A DNA stretch of 42,080 nucleotides from JBOHCT01 sp050699055 (GCA_050699055.1 JBOHCT010000008.1:1-42080), one strand, 5' to 3'; shown: positions 1-8,510, numbered from the stretch's first letter. Notes: a model not told the origin generated them from the letters alone. Program-made: numbers and translations.

Positions 1-96
1 GCGCGACCGGCGGGCGAGCCCGATCCGTACCGGCGTGAGGATCTCGCGGAAAACGACGGCGCGGGGAGCGGGGAAGCGGGATACTTCGCTTCGTGA
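1..96 (+). CDS. rbfA: Ribosome-binding factor A, C-terminal end (partial)
   Basis: Frame 1 is open from the first base and stops with TGA at 94-96. It encodes the last 31 residues of a protein whose 5' part lies outside the window. The stretch contains GEPDPYR followed by an acidic, Gly-rich tail, as in actinobacterial RbfA C termini. RbfA helps mature the 30S subunit by binding the 16S 5' helix. The call rests mainly on position, because rbfA directly precedes nrnA-truB in actinomycetes. The stop overlaps the GTG start of the next gene as GTGA, which suggests translational coupling. Confidence 0.7.
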   Translation, partial: ARPAGEPDPYRREDLAENDGAGSGEAGYFAS

Positions 97-1199
97 CGCT
101 GCCAGACAGAGTTGCTTCCGGGGTTGCTTCCGGGGTTGCTTCCGGGGTTGCTTCCGGGGTTGGCTCAGGGGTTGGCTCAGGGGTTGGGTCGGACGCCTCC
201 GGCGTTGACGGCGGTGACTGGTCGCGCACCGTCTCGCTGCTGGCCCGCGCCCACGAGGTCTGCCTCGCGTGTCATGTGACGCCCGACGGCGACGCTCTCG
301 GCTCGATGCTGGCGCTGGGGCTTGCGCTGCGGAGGGCGGGTCGGCGGGTCATCGCCTCGTTCGGCGACGATCCGTTCGCCGTCCCGACGATCCTTCGCTT
401 CCTCCCAGGCGTCGCGCTGCTCTGCGAACCTGTGGACTATCCGCCCGTTCCTGAGCTGATGGTCACCCTCGATGTCAGCTCGCTGGAGCGGCTGGGGGCC
501 CTCATGCCTCACGCCACCAAGGCGCAGGAGCTCGTCGTGCTCGACCACCATGCCTCGAACCCCAGGTTCGGCACGGTGAACCTCGTCGACAGCGGTGCGC
601 CCGCCACGGCCCGCATCGTCGACGAGCTGGTCCGTGGCCTGGGCTGGACCGTGTCCTCTGACATCGCCACCTGCCTTTACACCGCGCTGGTCACCGATAC
701 CGGCTCATTCCGCTTCGGATCCACGTCACCAGACACCCACCGTCTGGCGGCGCGACTGGTGGCAGCCGGCGCCCGGCCCGATCTCGTGGCCCACCACCTG
801 TGGGACCAGGCCCCGTTCGGTTACCTCCAGCTTCTCGGCAAGGCGCTCGGGCGGATTCGGCTGGAACCCGGCGAGGCTGGTGGTCTCGGGCTCGTGTGGA
901 CCGTCGTCACGCGGGCCGACCGGGCGGGGCACGGTCTTCCGTTCGATCTCGTCGAACCGATCATCGATCTCGTTCGCCGCGCCGAGGAGGCTGAGGTCGC
1001 TGTCGTCCTCAAGGAGGACGACACGGGGGCGTGGCGGGTGTCGACCCGCTCCAGGGGAAGGGTCGACGTGGGGGAGGTGTGTACCCGCCTCGGCGGGGGC
1101 GGCCATCCCTCCGCCGCCGGTTTCACCACTCGCGACGGGGTCGGCGTCACGATCGGCCGGCTCCGCGGTCTGCTCGCCGCGGCACACTGTGCGGTATGA
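93..1199 (+). CDS. nrnA: DHH-family bifunctional oligoribonuclease/PAP phosphatase NrnA
   Basis: This 368-residue DHH/DHHA1 phosphoesterase degrades 2-5 nt RNA fragments and may dephosphorylate pAp. The DHH domain shows HVTPDGDALGS near residue 60, a central aspartate strand (VTLDVSS), and DHHASNPRFG near residue 150. The C-terminal DHHA1 domain carries GGGGHPSAAGF. The GTG start overlaps the rbfA stop and no other in-frame ATG or GTG lies before the domain. The first ~40 residues are odd: they are Val-Ala-Ser-Gly and Val-Gly-Ser-Gly repeats encoded by tandem 12-bp units at 111-194, preceding the catalytic domain. The gene overlaps truB by ATGA. Family assignment is secure; the role of the repeat tail is unknown. 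Confidence 0.93.
   Translation: MTLPDRVASGVASGVASGVASGVGSGVGSGVGSDASGVDGGDWSRTVSLLARAHEVCLACHVTPDGDALGSMLALGLALRRAGRRVIASFGDDPFAVPTILRFLPGVALLCEPVDYPPVPELMVTLDVSSLERLGALMPHATKAQELVVLDHHASNPRFGTVNLVDSGAPATARIVDELVRGLGWTVSSDIATCLYTALVTDTGSFRFGSTSPDTHRLAARLVAAGARPDLVAHHLWDQAPFGYLQLLGKALGRIRLEPGEAGGLGLVWTVVTRADRAGHGLPFDLVEPIIDLVRRAEEAEVAVVLKEDDTGAWRVSTRSRGRVDVGEVCTRLGGGGHPSAAGFTTRDGVGVTIGRLRGLLAAAHCAV
111..194 (+). repeat. 12-bp tandem repeat inside the nrnA 5' end
   Basis: Four perfect copies of GTTGCTTCCGGG (111-158) are followed by two copies of GTTGGCTCAGGG (159-182) and one diverged unit (183-194). The unit is a multiple of three, so copy changes would lengthen or shorten the Val-x-Ser-Gly tail without shifting frame. 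This is a minisatellite-like array within a coding region. Confidence 0.95.
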
Positions 1200-2071
1200 C
1201 GGTCTCGAACGGCCTGGTGATCGTCGACAAGCCGGGAGGCTGGACGTCGCACGACGTCGTGGCCAGGATCCGGCGCCTCGCTGGCACTCGACGGGTCGGT
1301 CACGCCGGCACCCTCGACCCCGCGGCGACCGGTGTGCTGGTCGTCGGCGTTGAGCGTGCCACCCGCGTGCTTGGGCATCTCGGCCACACCGACAAGGCGT
1401 ACGACGCGGTCATCCGGCTCGGTGAGCGCACGACCACTGACGACGCCGAGGGCGAGGTTGTCACGGCCGAACCCGCGACCGGCATCTCCGAGGAGGACGT
1501 GCGGCGCGCGGTGCGCCACCTCACCGGGCGGATCATGCAGATCCCCCCGCAGGTGAGCGCGGTGAAGGTGGGCGGCCGGCGGGCGTACAAGCTCGCCCGC
1601 GCGGGCGAGGACTTGGCGCTGAAGCCGCGCCCGGCTACCGTCCACGAGTTCGCTGTGTCCGAGATCGCGAGGGTAGGTGAGCTGCTCGACGTCGAGGCCT
1701 CCGTCGTGTGTTCCACCGGGACGTACGTCCGCGCCCTCGCACGCGACCTCGGCGACGGTCTCGGGGTCGGCGGTCACCTGACGTGGCTGCGCAGGACCCG
1801 TGTGGGGCCCTACACCGTGAGTGACGCCCGTACCCTGGACGAGCTCGCGCGCTCGTTCCGCGTCCTGCCGCTCAGCGAGGCCGTCGCGGCGGCCTTCCCG
1901 CGCAGGGAGGTCTCGGCCGGTGAGGTCCGTCGGGTGGCGCATGGCGGCAGGCTGCCGGCGGCGGGCATCGGACCGGGGCCTGTCGGTGTATTCGGGCCCG
2001 ACGGCGAGCTGCTCGCGCTGGTCGAGGAGTCCGGGGGCGTCGCCCGGCCGCTGGCCGTCTTCGCCGGCTGA
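1196..2071 (+). CDS. truB: tRNA pseudouridine(55) synthase TruB
   Basis: TruB isomerises U55 to pseudouridine in the T-loop of tRNAs. The ATG at 1196 overlaps the nrnA stop (ATGA) and gives a 291-residue protein of usual length; the frame is also open upstream, but the operon overlap fixes the start. The N terminus has the KPGGWTSHD motif, and GHAGTLDPAATGVL near residue 40 carries the catalytic aspartate. The TGTYVRALARDLG segment binds RNA. In related genomes ribF follows directly; here about 9 kb of accessory DNA separates the two genes. The assignment is secure. Confidence 0.97.
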   Translation: MTVSNGLVIVDKPGGWTSHDVVARIRRLAGTRRVGHAGTLDPAATGVLVVGVERATRVLGHLGHTDKAYDAVIRLGERTTTDDAEGEVVTAEPATGISEEDVRRAVRHLTGRIMQIPPQVSAVKVGGRRAYKLARAGEDLALKPRPATVHEFAVSEIARVGELLDVEASVVCSTGTYVRALARDLGDGLGVGGHLTWLRRTRVGPYTVSDARTLDELARSFRVLPLSEAVAAAFPRREVSAGEVRRVAHGGRLPAAGIGPGPVGVFGPDGELLALVEESGGVARPLAVFAG

Positions 2072-2120
2072 CCGGTCCTGGCCAGCGTAGGTAGGTCGGT
2101 GTGGGGAAGCCGGGAATGAG

Positions 2121-2633
2121 TTACAGGCGTACGGCGCGGGTGCCGAGGATGTCGCGCAGTGCCGCGGTTTCGCCTGGCCACTTGGCGTGGCCAAGTTGGT
2201 CGAAGGCCAGAACGCTGCCGCTGGTGAGGTAGGGCACGACAGCGGCGAGGGCGCTACGCGTGGATTCGTAGAGGTCGAGGTCGAAGTAGGCCAGCGCGAT
2301 CACGGTCTGTGGGTTGGCGGCGAGGTACCGGGGGAGGGTCCCGCGTACGTCACCTTCGAAGATGAGCGTGCGGCGGACGTGGGCCAGCGGCTGGGCCGCC
2401 TCGTGAGCGGCGAGGACCTGCTCGAGGTGGTCTTGATAGCCGGGGCTGACCGAGAGGCCTCCGGGCCGGGCATGGCGATTGACGCGGTCGATGTCAGACA
2501 CGACGTCGGGGAAGCCCGTGAAGGTGTCGAAGCCAATGATGCGTCGGTGCACGTTATAGGGCTCGTGGATGGCCCGTAGCGCGGCCAGGACACCGAGGTG
2601 GCGTCCCCCAGCCGGCGCCGAACTCCATGACAA
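2121..2633 (-). pseudogene. TylF-like class I methyltransferase part of a frameshifted kinase-methyltransferase gene
   Basis: This frame encodes RRIIGFDTFTGFPDV, an acid-rich strand, then YFDLDLYESTRSAL and SGSVLAFDQLGH. These are typical of TylF/MycF (macrocin O-methyltransferase) type SAM methyltransferases. The expected SAM-binding strand (VMEFGAGWG) lies instead at the end of the kinase frame of the overlapping upstream reading frame. Removing one base from the run of five G on the coding strand (plus-strand C run 2605-2609) joins the frames seamlessly as VMEFGAGWGRHLGVLAALR. I therefore read 2121-3624 as one gene broken by a +1 indel. It may be a real mutation, a phase-variable tract, programmed slippage or a sequencing error. 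The product and substrate are unknown. It converges with truB. Confidence 0.75.
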
Positions 2634-3624
2634 CCCCGGGGACGCTCAGGATCTTGCGGTACAGCGCGTCCAGCGCCAAGACGTCCATAAGGGACCGGCG
2701 GCCGAGATAGAGGGCGAGGTTGTCGGTCAGCTCCTCGTCCGGGATCGGGGTGCTTGCCAGGAGCGCGGCGAGGCTTCGGGTGTTGTCGATCACCCAGTCC
2801 GCGACCTGGGCGATACGTTCGGCGCCGCGCTCGATCTTGACCTTGTCGCGGTCGGAGAGGCTCGCTGCTGGCTCTTGAGACCGCGCGGTTCGGCTCACCG
2901 TGTCCGCGTCGACGTAGATGACTTGGCATCGGTCGCCCCAGATGCGCTTGAGATGCAGCGTGGCCTCGTACCGGTGGGCGCTCTCCACGCTGACCCGCCG
3001 CGTGCCTTTGTTCATGTGACACAGCCGCGCGACCTCCTCGCTGAGCGCTTCGGCCTGGGCGGGCTCGTCCCACGCCTCGTAGGGGTCGGTGACGCCCGCC
3101 CGAACCGCGGCCAGGTCGAGCAGGTAGCCGATCTTGAGCCGGACGGCGCCGTGTTCGGTCCGCAGCAGCTCGCCGACAGTGCTCTTTCCGCTTTCCGACA
3201 GGCCTCCGAGTACCCACAGCCGATCCGGCGCGTCGGGTGGAAGCACCGTGGTCGGCACACCACATGTGTGCAGGTGTCGCCGCAGCTCGCGTTGGATCTC
3301 CAAGATCGGGCGGTCGCCGCGGGTCACCACCTCGTCGTACATGCCTTGTTCCGCCTGCGCGTACAGGACGAGGGCCAGGTTGCGCTGGTAGTCGGCGTAG
3401 CGGCGAGAGGCCGGGCGCGGCTCTCGCGCCAACGCGAGCCTCGCCTCCTCGACCGGATCGGCCGCGTGCCGCAGCAGCACGTGAATCTCACGACGGTCCG
3501 GGACGGAGTGGTGGGCCGCGAGACTCTCCACGAGCCGCGACGCGTCGTCGGGGTCCACGCCCTCCTTGACGGCCGCCGTGGCCGCGCACACGGCGAGCAG
3601 CATCGGATACCCGCGGTCCTCCAA
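2554..3624 (-). CDS. P-loop kinase-like domain protein, fused in frame-restored form to a TylF-like methyltransferase
   Basis: An N-terminal region of ~120 residues that I do not recognise precedes a P-loop (GGLSESGKS, near residue 140). A kinase-like domain follows, with a YVDADTVSRTARSQE segment that could be a lid and a DWVIDNT strand, both recalling small-molecule or nucleoside kinases. The last recognised residues (VMEFGAGWG) are the start of a SAM methyltransferase that continues in the next frame. No ATG or GTG lies upstream in this frame before a stop near 3690: the first start is TTG at 3624, with ATG at 3603 as an alternative, so the N terminus may be truncated. The truncation lies close to the boundary of the XRE-DUF397 module that begins at 3727. 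A kinase-methyltransferase fusion suggests modification of a small molecule or a nucleotide, but the function is unknown. Confidence 0.6.
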   Translation of the reverse strand: MEDRGYPMLLAVCAATAAVKEGVDPDDASRLVESLAAHHSVPDRREIHVLLRHAADPVEEARLALAREPRPASRRYADYQRNLALVLYAQAEQGMYDEVVTRGDRPILEIQRELRRHLHTCGVPTTVLPPDAPDRLWVLGGLSESGKSTVGELLRTEHGAVRLKIGYLLDLAAVRAGVTDPYEAWDEPAQAEALSEEVARLCHMNKGTRRVSVESAHRYEATLHLKRIWGDRCQVIYVDADTVSRTARSQEPAASLSDRDKVKIERGAERIAQVADWVIDNTRSLAALLASTPIPDEELTDNLALYLGRRSLMDVLALDALYRKILSVPGVVMEFGAGWGTPPRCPGRATGHPRAL

Positions 3625-3744
3625 AGCAAGCGAACCGCTACAGCGGCGACGAGTGGCATGGCTCGCGAAAACCGGTGAGTAGTAGGTTGGCTACGCTGTA
3701 TGGCCTCGTGCGAAAGCCCGGAGCCCGTGTGAGAGCGGTGTGGT

Positions 3745-4566
3745 ATGCCAGCAGCCAGGCAGCTCGACCCCAGCGCAAGCCCGTCCGCGTTCTTTGGCGC
3801 GGAGCTGCGTCATTACCGGACGAAGGCTGGCCTGTCGCAGGAGCAGCTGGCCGCGAAGGTCAACTACTCGGCGGCGCTGGTCGGCTCGGTCGAGACCGCG
3901 GACCGCAGGCCGCAGCTCGACCTCGCGCGCCGCTGCGACGACGCCCTCGGCACTGACGGCGCGCTGATCCGGCTGATGGTGATGGTCCGCAGGGAGTCGC
4001 TGCCCCCGCCCTTCCGACCTTGGCTAGAGGTCGAGCAGGAAGCGCGCATCCTCCGGAGCTGGGAGTTGGCGGTTGTTCCCGGTCTACTGCAGACCGAGAC
4101 GTACGCCCGTGAGCTGCTCCGTTCGCAGCCAGGGGCGACGGAGGAGCGGGTCGAGGAGCTGGTTGCCACGCGTCTGGAGCGGCAAGCGATCCTCTCGCGC
4201 GACGAGCCGCCGCTGATGTGGTTTGTTGTCGACGAAGGTGTGCTGAACCGCCCGGTCGGAGGCGCCGAGGTCATGCGCGACCAGCTTTTGGCCCTCCTCG
4301 AGGTGTCCCGCCACACGCACGTCGCGGTCCAGGTGCTGCCGTCCTCTGCCGGCGCACATCCTGGCGTGGACGGCGCGTTCGTAATCGCCAGCTTCGATGG
4401 GTCCCCCGATGTGGTGTACTTGGGAGCCGTACGCGAGGGACAGCTCAACGATCGTCCTGAGGACGTAACAGCGATCACGAACATCTATGACGCGATCCGC
4501 GCGGAGGCTCTCCCGGCCCGCGCGTCGCTGGATTTGATCACGAAGGTGATGGAGCAATGGACCTGA
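3745..4566 (+). CDS. XRE-family regulator with DUF5753 (Scr1/WhiJ-like antitoxin type), copy 1
   Basis: A 273-residue protein. Residues ~15-75 form a helix-turn-helix XRE domain (ELRHYRTKAGLSQEQLAAKV). The rest matches DUF5753 of the actinobacterial Scr1/WhiJ-like regulators, with PWLEVEQEA, ARILRSWELAVVPGLLQTE and YARELL. These proteins pair with a small DUF397 protein, and some control development or behave like toxin-antitoxin systems. The ATG at 3745 gives the canonical N terminus; only a weak purine-rich site (GAGAGCGG) precedes it. The last 10 bases overlap the DUF397 gene. A close paralogue at 9307 differs at only 3 of the first 74 residues, with more divergence towards the C terminus. 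The target operator is not visible. Confidence 0.9.
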   Translation: MPAARQLDPSASPSAFFGAELRHYRTKAGLSQEQLAAKVNYSAALVGSVETADRRPQLDLARRCDDALGTDGALIRLMVMVRRESLPPPFRPWLEVEQEARILRSWELAVVPGLLQTETYARELLRSQPGATEERVEELVATRLERQAILSRDEPPLMWFVVDEGVLNRPVGGAEVMRDQLLALLEVSRHTHVAVQVLPSSAGAHPGVDGAFVIASFDGSPDVVYLGAVREGQLNDRPEDVTAITNIYDAIRAEALPARASLDLITKVMEQWT

Positions 4567-4754
4567 CCGGCTCCGTGTGGCGTAAGTCGAGCCGCAGCGG
4601 TACCAGTGGGGACAACTGCGTCGAGGTCGCCGACCTCGAACGCGGGGTCGCCGTACGCGACTCCAAGGACGCGGCCGGCCCGAAGCTGGGATTCGCTCGC
4701 GACCGGTGGGTCGCGTTCACGACCGCCGTCAAGCGTGGCCGCTTCGATCGCTGA
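4557..4754 (+). CDS. DUF397 small protein, copy 1
   Basis: A 65-residue protein with the full DUF397 signature: WRKSSRSG near the N terminus, NCVEVADL, VAVRDSKD in the middle, and an aromatic W/F motif (WVAFTTAVKRG) at the end. The start overlaps the XRE gene by 10 bases, which couples their translation. In WhiJ-type loci the DUF397 protein is thought to act with, or oppose, the XRE partner; the biochemical role is not established. The paralogue at 10119-10322 has the same length class and the same overlap. Confidence 0.9.
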   Translation: MDLTGSVWRKSSRSGTSGDNCVEVADLERGVAVRDSKDAAGPKLGFARDRWVAFTTAVKRGRFDR

Positions 4755-4928
4755 CGCCCGGTGCTGAGCGGGAAGACTCCACGACCGCGAGGGCTCAGCT
4801 TGCTGTCATCGCGCTGGCGTCTTTCGGCCGTAGCGAGGTCACGAGGCGACTACGCGGAGTAACCTTCCGGTCATGGGCGAGCACAGCCGACCATCCTCTC
4901 GCAACGCCGCGGGGCGCGACCCGATCGG

Positions 4929-5201
4929 TTGCGGGAGGCGATGCCGTCCGGAAGCTACCTCGTGATCTCGCGCGCGACGCGTGAGTCCGACCCCAAGACT
5001 GGTAGCCGAGGTGCGGAGGTCTACAAACGGGCGACGTCAACACTCACCTTTCGCGATCGCGAACAGGTGCGCCGCTTGTTCGACGGCTTTGATCTCGTCG
5101 AGCCCGGTATCGTTGCGGCGCACGAGTGGCGCCCCGAGGCCCGGAAGCCCGCTGATCCCGCGGGTGCGTGGGTGCTGTGCGGCGTGGGCCGCAAGTCTTA
5201 A
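4929..5201 (+). pseudogene. C-terminal fragment of an S-adenosyl methyltransferase (SAV2177/Methyltransf_19 type)
   Basis: The frame reads LREAMPSGSYLVISRATR, then VYKRATSTLTFRDREQVRRL and FFDGFDLVEPG-like residues (FDGFDLVEPGIVAAHEWRP). These match the C-terminal third of the actinobacterial SAM-dependent methyltransferases that often sit beside XRE/DUF397 pairs. Full-length members are about 260-280 residues; only ~90 remain, and the SAM-binding N-terminal half is absent. The 175 bases between the DUF397 gene and this fragment show no recognisable gene. I read it as the remnant of a gene truncated at its 5' end. Confidence 0.72.
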
Positions 5202-5232
5202 CAGAGAGCCGGCGAGCGCCTCATTCGCCGAC

Positions 5233-5768
5233 GGTGCTCGAGGACGCCCGTCGTGAGTACGAGGTGAGAGCTCGGCGCGGAGGCAGATGGCTGCACGCAG
5301 GTCTTCCTGTTCAGCTCGCTCGCAGAGGGCGGGGTGTCGGTGCAGCACTTCTTCGTGTGCCGACTGGCCGGGCTGGACTTGTCTGCCCGGTCGGGTCCGG
5401 AGTTCGATGACGCCTCGCAGGGTGGGTACGACGTAGATTTCGTCGACCTGAGCGAGGACGGTTTGAAGCGCGTCGACCTCAAGCCCGCCGCGCTCAAGGA
5501 GTTCGTGCTCGCCAATCGCGACGCCTTGCTCGACGCCGTCGCTGCCTCAGGTAAGTGCCGACCAGTCGAGGACACCATCGCTCAGACCCCGGATGGAGGC
5601 GAGCAACCCAAGTCGGTTGCTCCTGACGGCGGGGTCGTCGGTCATGACGAGCACGTCGGTGAAGAATCGGTCGATGGGGTCGACGAGATGTGCTGCTGCC
5701 CGGACGAACCGCGGCAGGCTGACCTCGGCGGGGAGATCGGAGCACGCATGGGCCAGCGCCTGGTGTAG
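5233..5768 (+). pseudogene. Nudix hydrolase remnant
   Basis: From about 5290 the frame encodes CTQVFLFSSLAEGGVSVQHF, then CRLAGLDLSARSGPEFDD, GGYDVDFVDLSEDGL and LKPAALKEFVLANRDALLDA. This resembles the C-terminal part of a Nudix hydrolase. An in-frame TGA at about 5271 separates this from a possible Nudix-box residue trace (LEDARREYEV, from 5233) in a neighbouring frame, and no intact Nudix box is present. The recognisable homology ends near 5550. The open frame then runs on to 5768 inside the convergent glycyl-tRNA synthetase gene, so the native stop has been lost. It looks decayed at both ends. Confidence 0.6.
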
Positions 5769-8510
5769 AGCCTGCTCCGCGGGCTCGGTGAACAGGGCCG
5801 CGTCGTAGCCGGCCGGAGCGTCGGCGGGCAGGATGCGGCGGACACGCTGCATGGCCTGGGTCACCCGCCGGAACCGCGGCTCCTCGATGAGTTCGGTCAG
5901 GTCCGATGCCGTCTGCGCGGCTCGGGCAGGGATGTCAGCCAGCGGGAGTACGGCCCGAACGACGACGGCGGAGTAGCCGGCGTCGAGGAGATGCTGTTCG
6001 AGACGGCGCACGACGAAGCCGTACGCTTCCCGCCGGAGGCGCTCGTCGAATGGAACGGGCTGATGCCGCCCGGCGGCCGCCAGCGCGCCGCGGAGGGTGA
6101 GGTCAGCGAGCCGGGGGTCGGCCAGGAGGATGGCGACAACGCCAAGTGCCGCGCGTCGCATCCCGTACGGATCAGAGCGGCCGGTGGGCGCGGAGCCGAC
6201 TGCGAACAGCCCGACGAGCAGGTCGACCCTGTCGGCAAGGGACAGCAACCCGCCGGCCGTCGTCCCGGGGAGCGCGCCGCCTGCATTGCGGGGCAGCTCC
6301 ATGTCGTACAGGTCCCTGGCGACCACCTCCGGTTCTCCGGCGCGGCGGGAGTACTCGCGTGCCATCACCCCAGCGAGGTTGGGCAGCTCAATCACCATCT
6401 GAGAGCTCAGGTCGAACTTGGCGAACTCTCCCGCGCGTGCGAGTGCCGCCCGCTCGTCGTCGGCGAGCTTGATGTCCTGCGCGAGCAGTTCGGAGATCGC
6501 GTGGATCCGGCTGGCACGGTCAGCCATGGACCCAAGGCTTGTCTCGAACGTGAGGGTGTCGAGGTGTCGCCGCATCTCCTCCAGGGAGGTAGAGAGGTCG
6601 TGGCGCCAGAAGAAGCCGGCGTCCTCGAACCGGGCGCGCAGCACGGCCTCATTGCCGACTCGTACCGCGTCTTGGTCGCAGTCGCCGTTCGCGACGGCGA
6701 TGAAGCTCGGCAGGAGCCGATCCTCGTCGTCACGGACCGGGAGGTATCGCTGGTGCTTCCTCATCACTGTGGCGAGCACGTCGGCGGGTAGCTCGAGATA
6801 GTCGTCGTAGAAGCGACCGAGGATGGGGGTGGGCCGCTCGACCAGGTTGGTGACCTCGTCGATGACCGCGTCGTCAGGGTCGATGCGGCCGCCGACGCCG
6901 GCCGCCATCTCGACGGCCGCCTGGACGATCCGCGTTCGCCGTTCCGCGGCATCGGCGACGATGCCGCGGGCGCGCAGGGTCTGCAGATACCCGTCGGCGC
7001 TTGGGACGTCGATCTGCGGTGGTGTCGCCGTTCGATGGACACAGGTGACCCGCCCGGAGGCGAGGGTGGAGACGGTGAACGGCACCACGCGGTCACCGAG
7101 CAGCGCGACGACCCACCGGATGGGGCGGGTGTACGACAAACCTGGCGCGGTCCAACGCATGTTCTTGTCCCCCCGTAGGTCCCTCACGATCTCGGGGAGA
7201 ATCTCCGCGAGGACCTCGCCGGCCGGCCGACCGGTGGTTGCCTGGGCGACGCCGACGTAGGCCACGCCGTCGACATCCAGGCGCTGCAGATCGGCCACGT
7301 CGATGCCCTGGGACCTGGCGAAGCCGGTCGCGGCCTTGGTCGGGGTGCCGTCAGCGTCGTACGCCGCGTTGACCCGCGGTCCGCGCACGTTGCGAACCTC
7401 GTCCTCCTCCACCGGTTGCACGTCGGCGACGGTCGCGACGATGCGCCTGGGGGACGCCACCGCCCGGATCTCGCCATGACCGAGCCGGGAGGCTCTAAGC
7501 CGCCGGGTCAACGCGGTGCGTACCTGGTCAGCCGCGCGAGTCACCTCCGCCGGAGGCATCTCCTCTACGCCAATCTCGAAGGCGAGGGAGCAGGGTGTGT
7601 CGGCGCCCGGACCGGCCTCGGCGCGCGGCGCGGCCGGGGCGGGGGCTGTGGCTACCCCGAGGGGGTGGCCAAGCTCCTCGCGGCGCTGCACCCACAGCTC
7701 CGCCACGCCGCGTGCCAGCGAGCGCATCCGCGCGAACGCCCGTGCCCGCTCGGTCGTGCTGATCGCGCCGCGGGCGTCCAACACGTTGAACGTGTGCGAG
7801 CACTTCAGCACATAGGAATGCGCGGGCACCGGCAGACGTGCCTCGGCCAGCCGCTGCGCCTCCGCAGCGTAGGTGTCGAACATGACCCGGCTTGCGGCGA
7901 TGTCGGCGTCGTCGAGGTAGTAGCGGCTCATCTCGTACTCGGCTTGGCCAAACACCTCGCCGTAGCTGACGCCGGGCGCGTAGGCGATGTCCTTGAAATG
8001 CGTCACCTGCTGCAGGGACATCAGGATGCGTTCCATGCCGTAGGTGAGCTCGACCGAGACCGGGTCCAGGGTCAGACCGCCTGACTGCTGGAAGTAGGTG
8101 AACTGGGTGATCTCGAGGCCGTCCAGCCATACCTCCCAGCCGAGCCCCCACGCGCCCAAGGCGGGAGAGGCCCAGTCGTCCTCCACGAACCGCACGTCAT
8201 GCCGAGCCGCGTCGATGCCTAGGGCGGTCAGGCTCCCGAGGTACTGCTCCTGAGCGTCGCCGGGTTCCGGCTTGAGGATGACCTGGAACTGGGTGTGGGT
8301 CTGGATTCGGTTCGGGTTGTCGCCGTATCGGGAGTCGTCCGGGCGGACGCTGGGCTCGACGTAGGCAACCCGCCACGGCTCGGGGCCAAGCACCCGGAGC
8401 GCCGTGGCCGGGTTCAGCGTGCCGGCACCGACCTCGGTGTTCATCGGTTGCGCGATGAGACATCCACGAGCGGCCCAGTACTCGGTCAGCCGAAGCAGGG
8501 CATCTTGCAT
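5547..8510 (-). CDS. glyS: Fused alpha-beta glycyl-tRNA synthetase (GlyQ-GlyS single chain)
   Basis: A ~987-residue chain. Residues 1-~290 are the catalytic alpha subunit, with EVGAGTLNPATALRVLGPEP, YGDNPNRIQ, FVEDDWASP, GAWGLGWEVW and ITQFTYFQQSGG. A Pro/Ala-rich linker follows, then the beta subunit (FEIGVEEMPPAEV, then the HD-like and anticodon-binding regions) to the end. This is the bacterial alpha2-beta2 type made as one polypeptide. Most actinobacteria use the unrelated single-subunit (alpha2) GlyRS, so this is likely a transferred or second copy. The frame is open to 8612, but the upstream methyltransferase remnant ends at 8561. ATG 8510 (or GTG 8519) matches the E. coli GlyQ N terminus, and no clear SD is seen. 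The 3' end converges with the Nudix remnant. Confidence 0.92.
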   Translation of the reverse strand: MQDALLRLTEYWAARGCLIAQPMNTEVGAGTLNPATALRVLGPEPWRVAYVEPSVRPDDSRYGDNPNRIQTHTQFQVILKPEPGDAQEQYLGSLTALGIDAARHDVRFVEDDWASPALGAWGLGWEVWLDGLEITQFTYFQQSGGLTLDPVSVELTYGMERILMSLQQVTHFKDIAYAPGVSYGEVFGQAEYEMSRYYLDDADIAASRVMFDTYAAEAQRLAEARLPVPAHSYVLKCSHTFNVLDARGAISTTERARAFARMRSLARGVAELWVQRREELGHPLGVATAPAPAAPRAEAGPGADTPCSLAFEIGVEEMPPAEVTRAADQVRTALTRRLRASRLGHGEIRAVASPRRIVATVADVQPVEEDEVRNVRGPRVNAAYDADGTPTKAATGFARSQGIDVADLQRLDVDGVAYVGVAQATTGRPAGEVLAEILPEIVRDLRGDKNMRWTAPGLSYTRPIRWVVALLGDRVVPFTVSTLASGRVTCVHRTATPPQIDVPSADGYLQTLRARGIVADAAERRTRIVQAAVEMAAGVGGRIDPDDAVIDEVTNLVERPTPILGRFYDDYLELPADVLATVMRKHQRYLPVRDDEDRLLPSFIAVANGDCDQDAVRVGNEAVLRARFEDAGFFWRHDLSTSLEEMRRHLDTLTFETSLGSMADRASRIHAISELLAQDIKLADDERAALARAGEFAKFDLSSQMVIELPNLAGVMAREYSRRAGEPEVVARDLYDMELPRNAGGALPGTTAGGLLSLADRVDLLVGLFAVGSAPTGRSDPYGMRRAALGVVAILLADPRLADLTLRGALAAAGRHQPVPFDERLRREAYGFVVRRLEQHLLDAGYSAVVVRAVLPLADIPARAAQTASDLTELIEEPRFRRVTQAMQRVRRILPADAPAGYDAALFTEPAEQALHQALAHACSDLPAEVSLPRFVRAAAHLVDPIDRFFTDVLVMTDDPAVRSNRLGLLASIRGLSDGVLDWSALT

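Larger units (their letters stand above)
3727..4754 (+). repeat. Direct repeat copy 1: XRE regulator + DUF397 module
   Basis: About 1 kb is repeated in the same orientation at 9289-10322. Similarity begins with GTGTGAGAGCGGTGTGG, just upstream of the XRE start, and runs through the DUF397 gene. The two copies are paralogous but not identical. The 4.5 kb between them contains the glycyl-tRNA synthetase and several gene fragments. Confidence 0.85.

Noticed and set aside
111..194. CRISPR-like or regulatory repeat array
   Set aside because: Units are 12 bp with no spacers and lie in frame within nrnA.
821..2194. 457-codon minus-strand frame across nrnA and truB
   Set aside because: Overlaps two certain genes and shows no recognisable domain.
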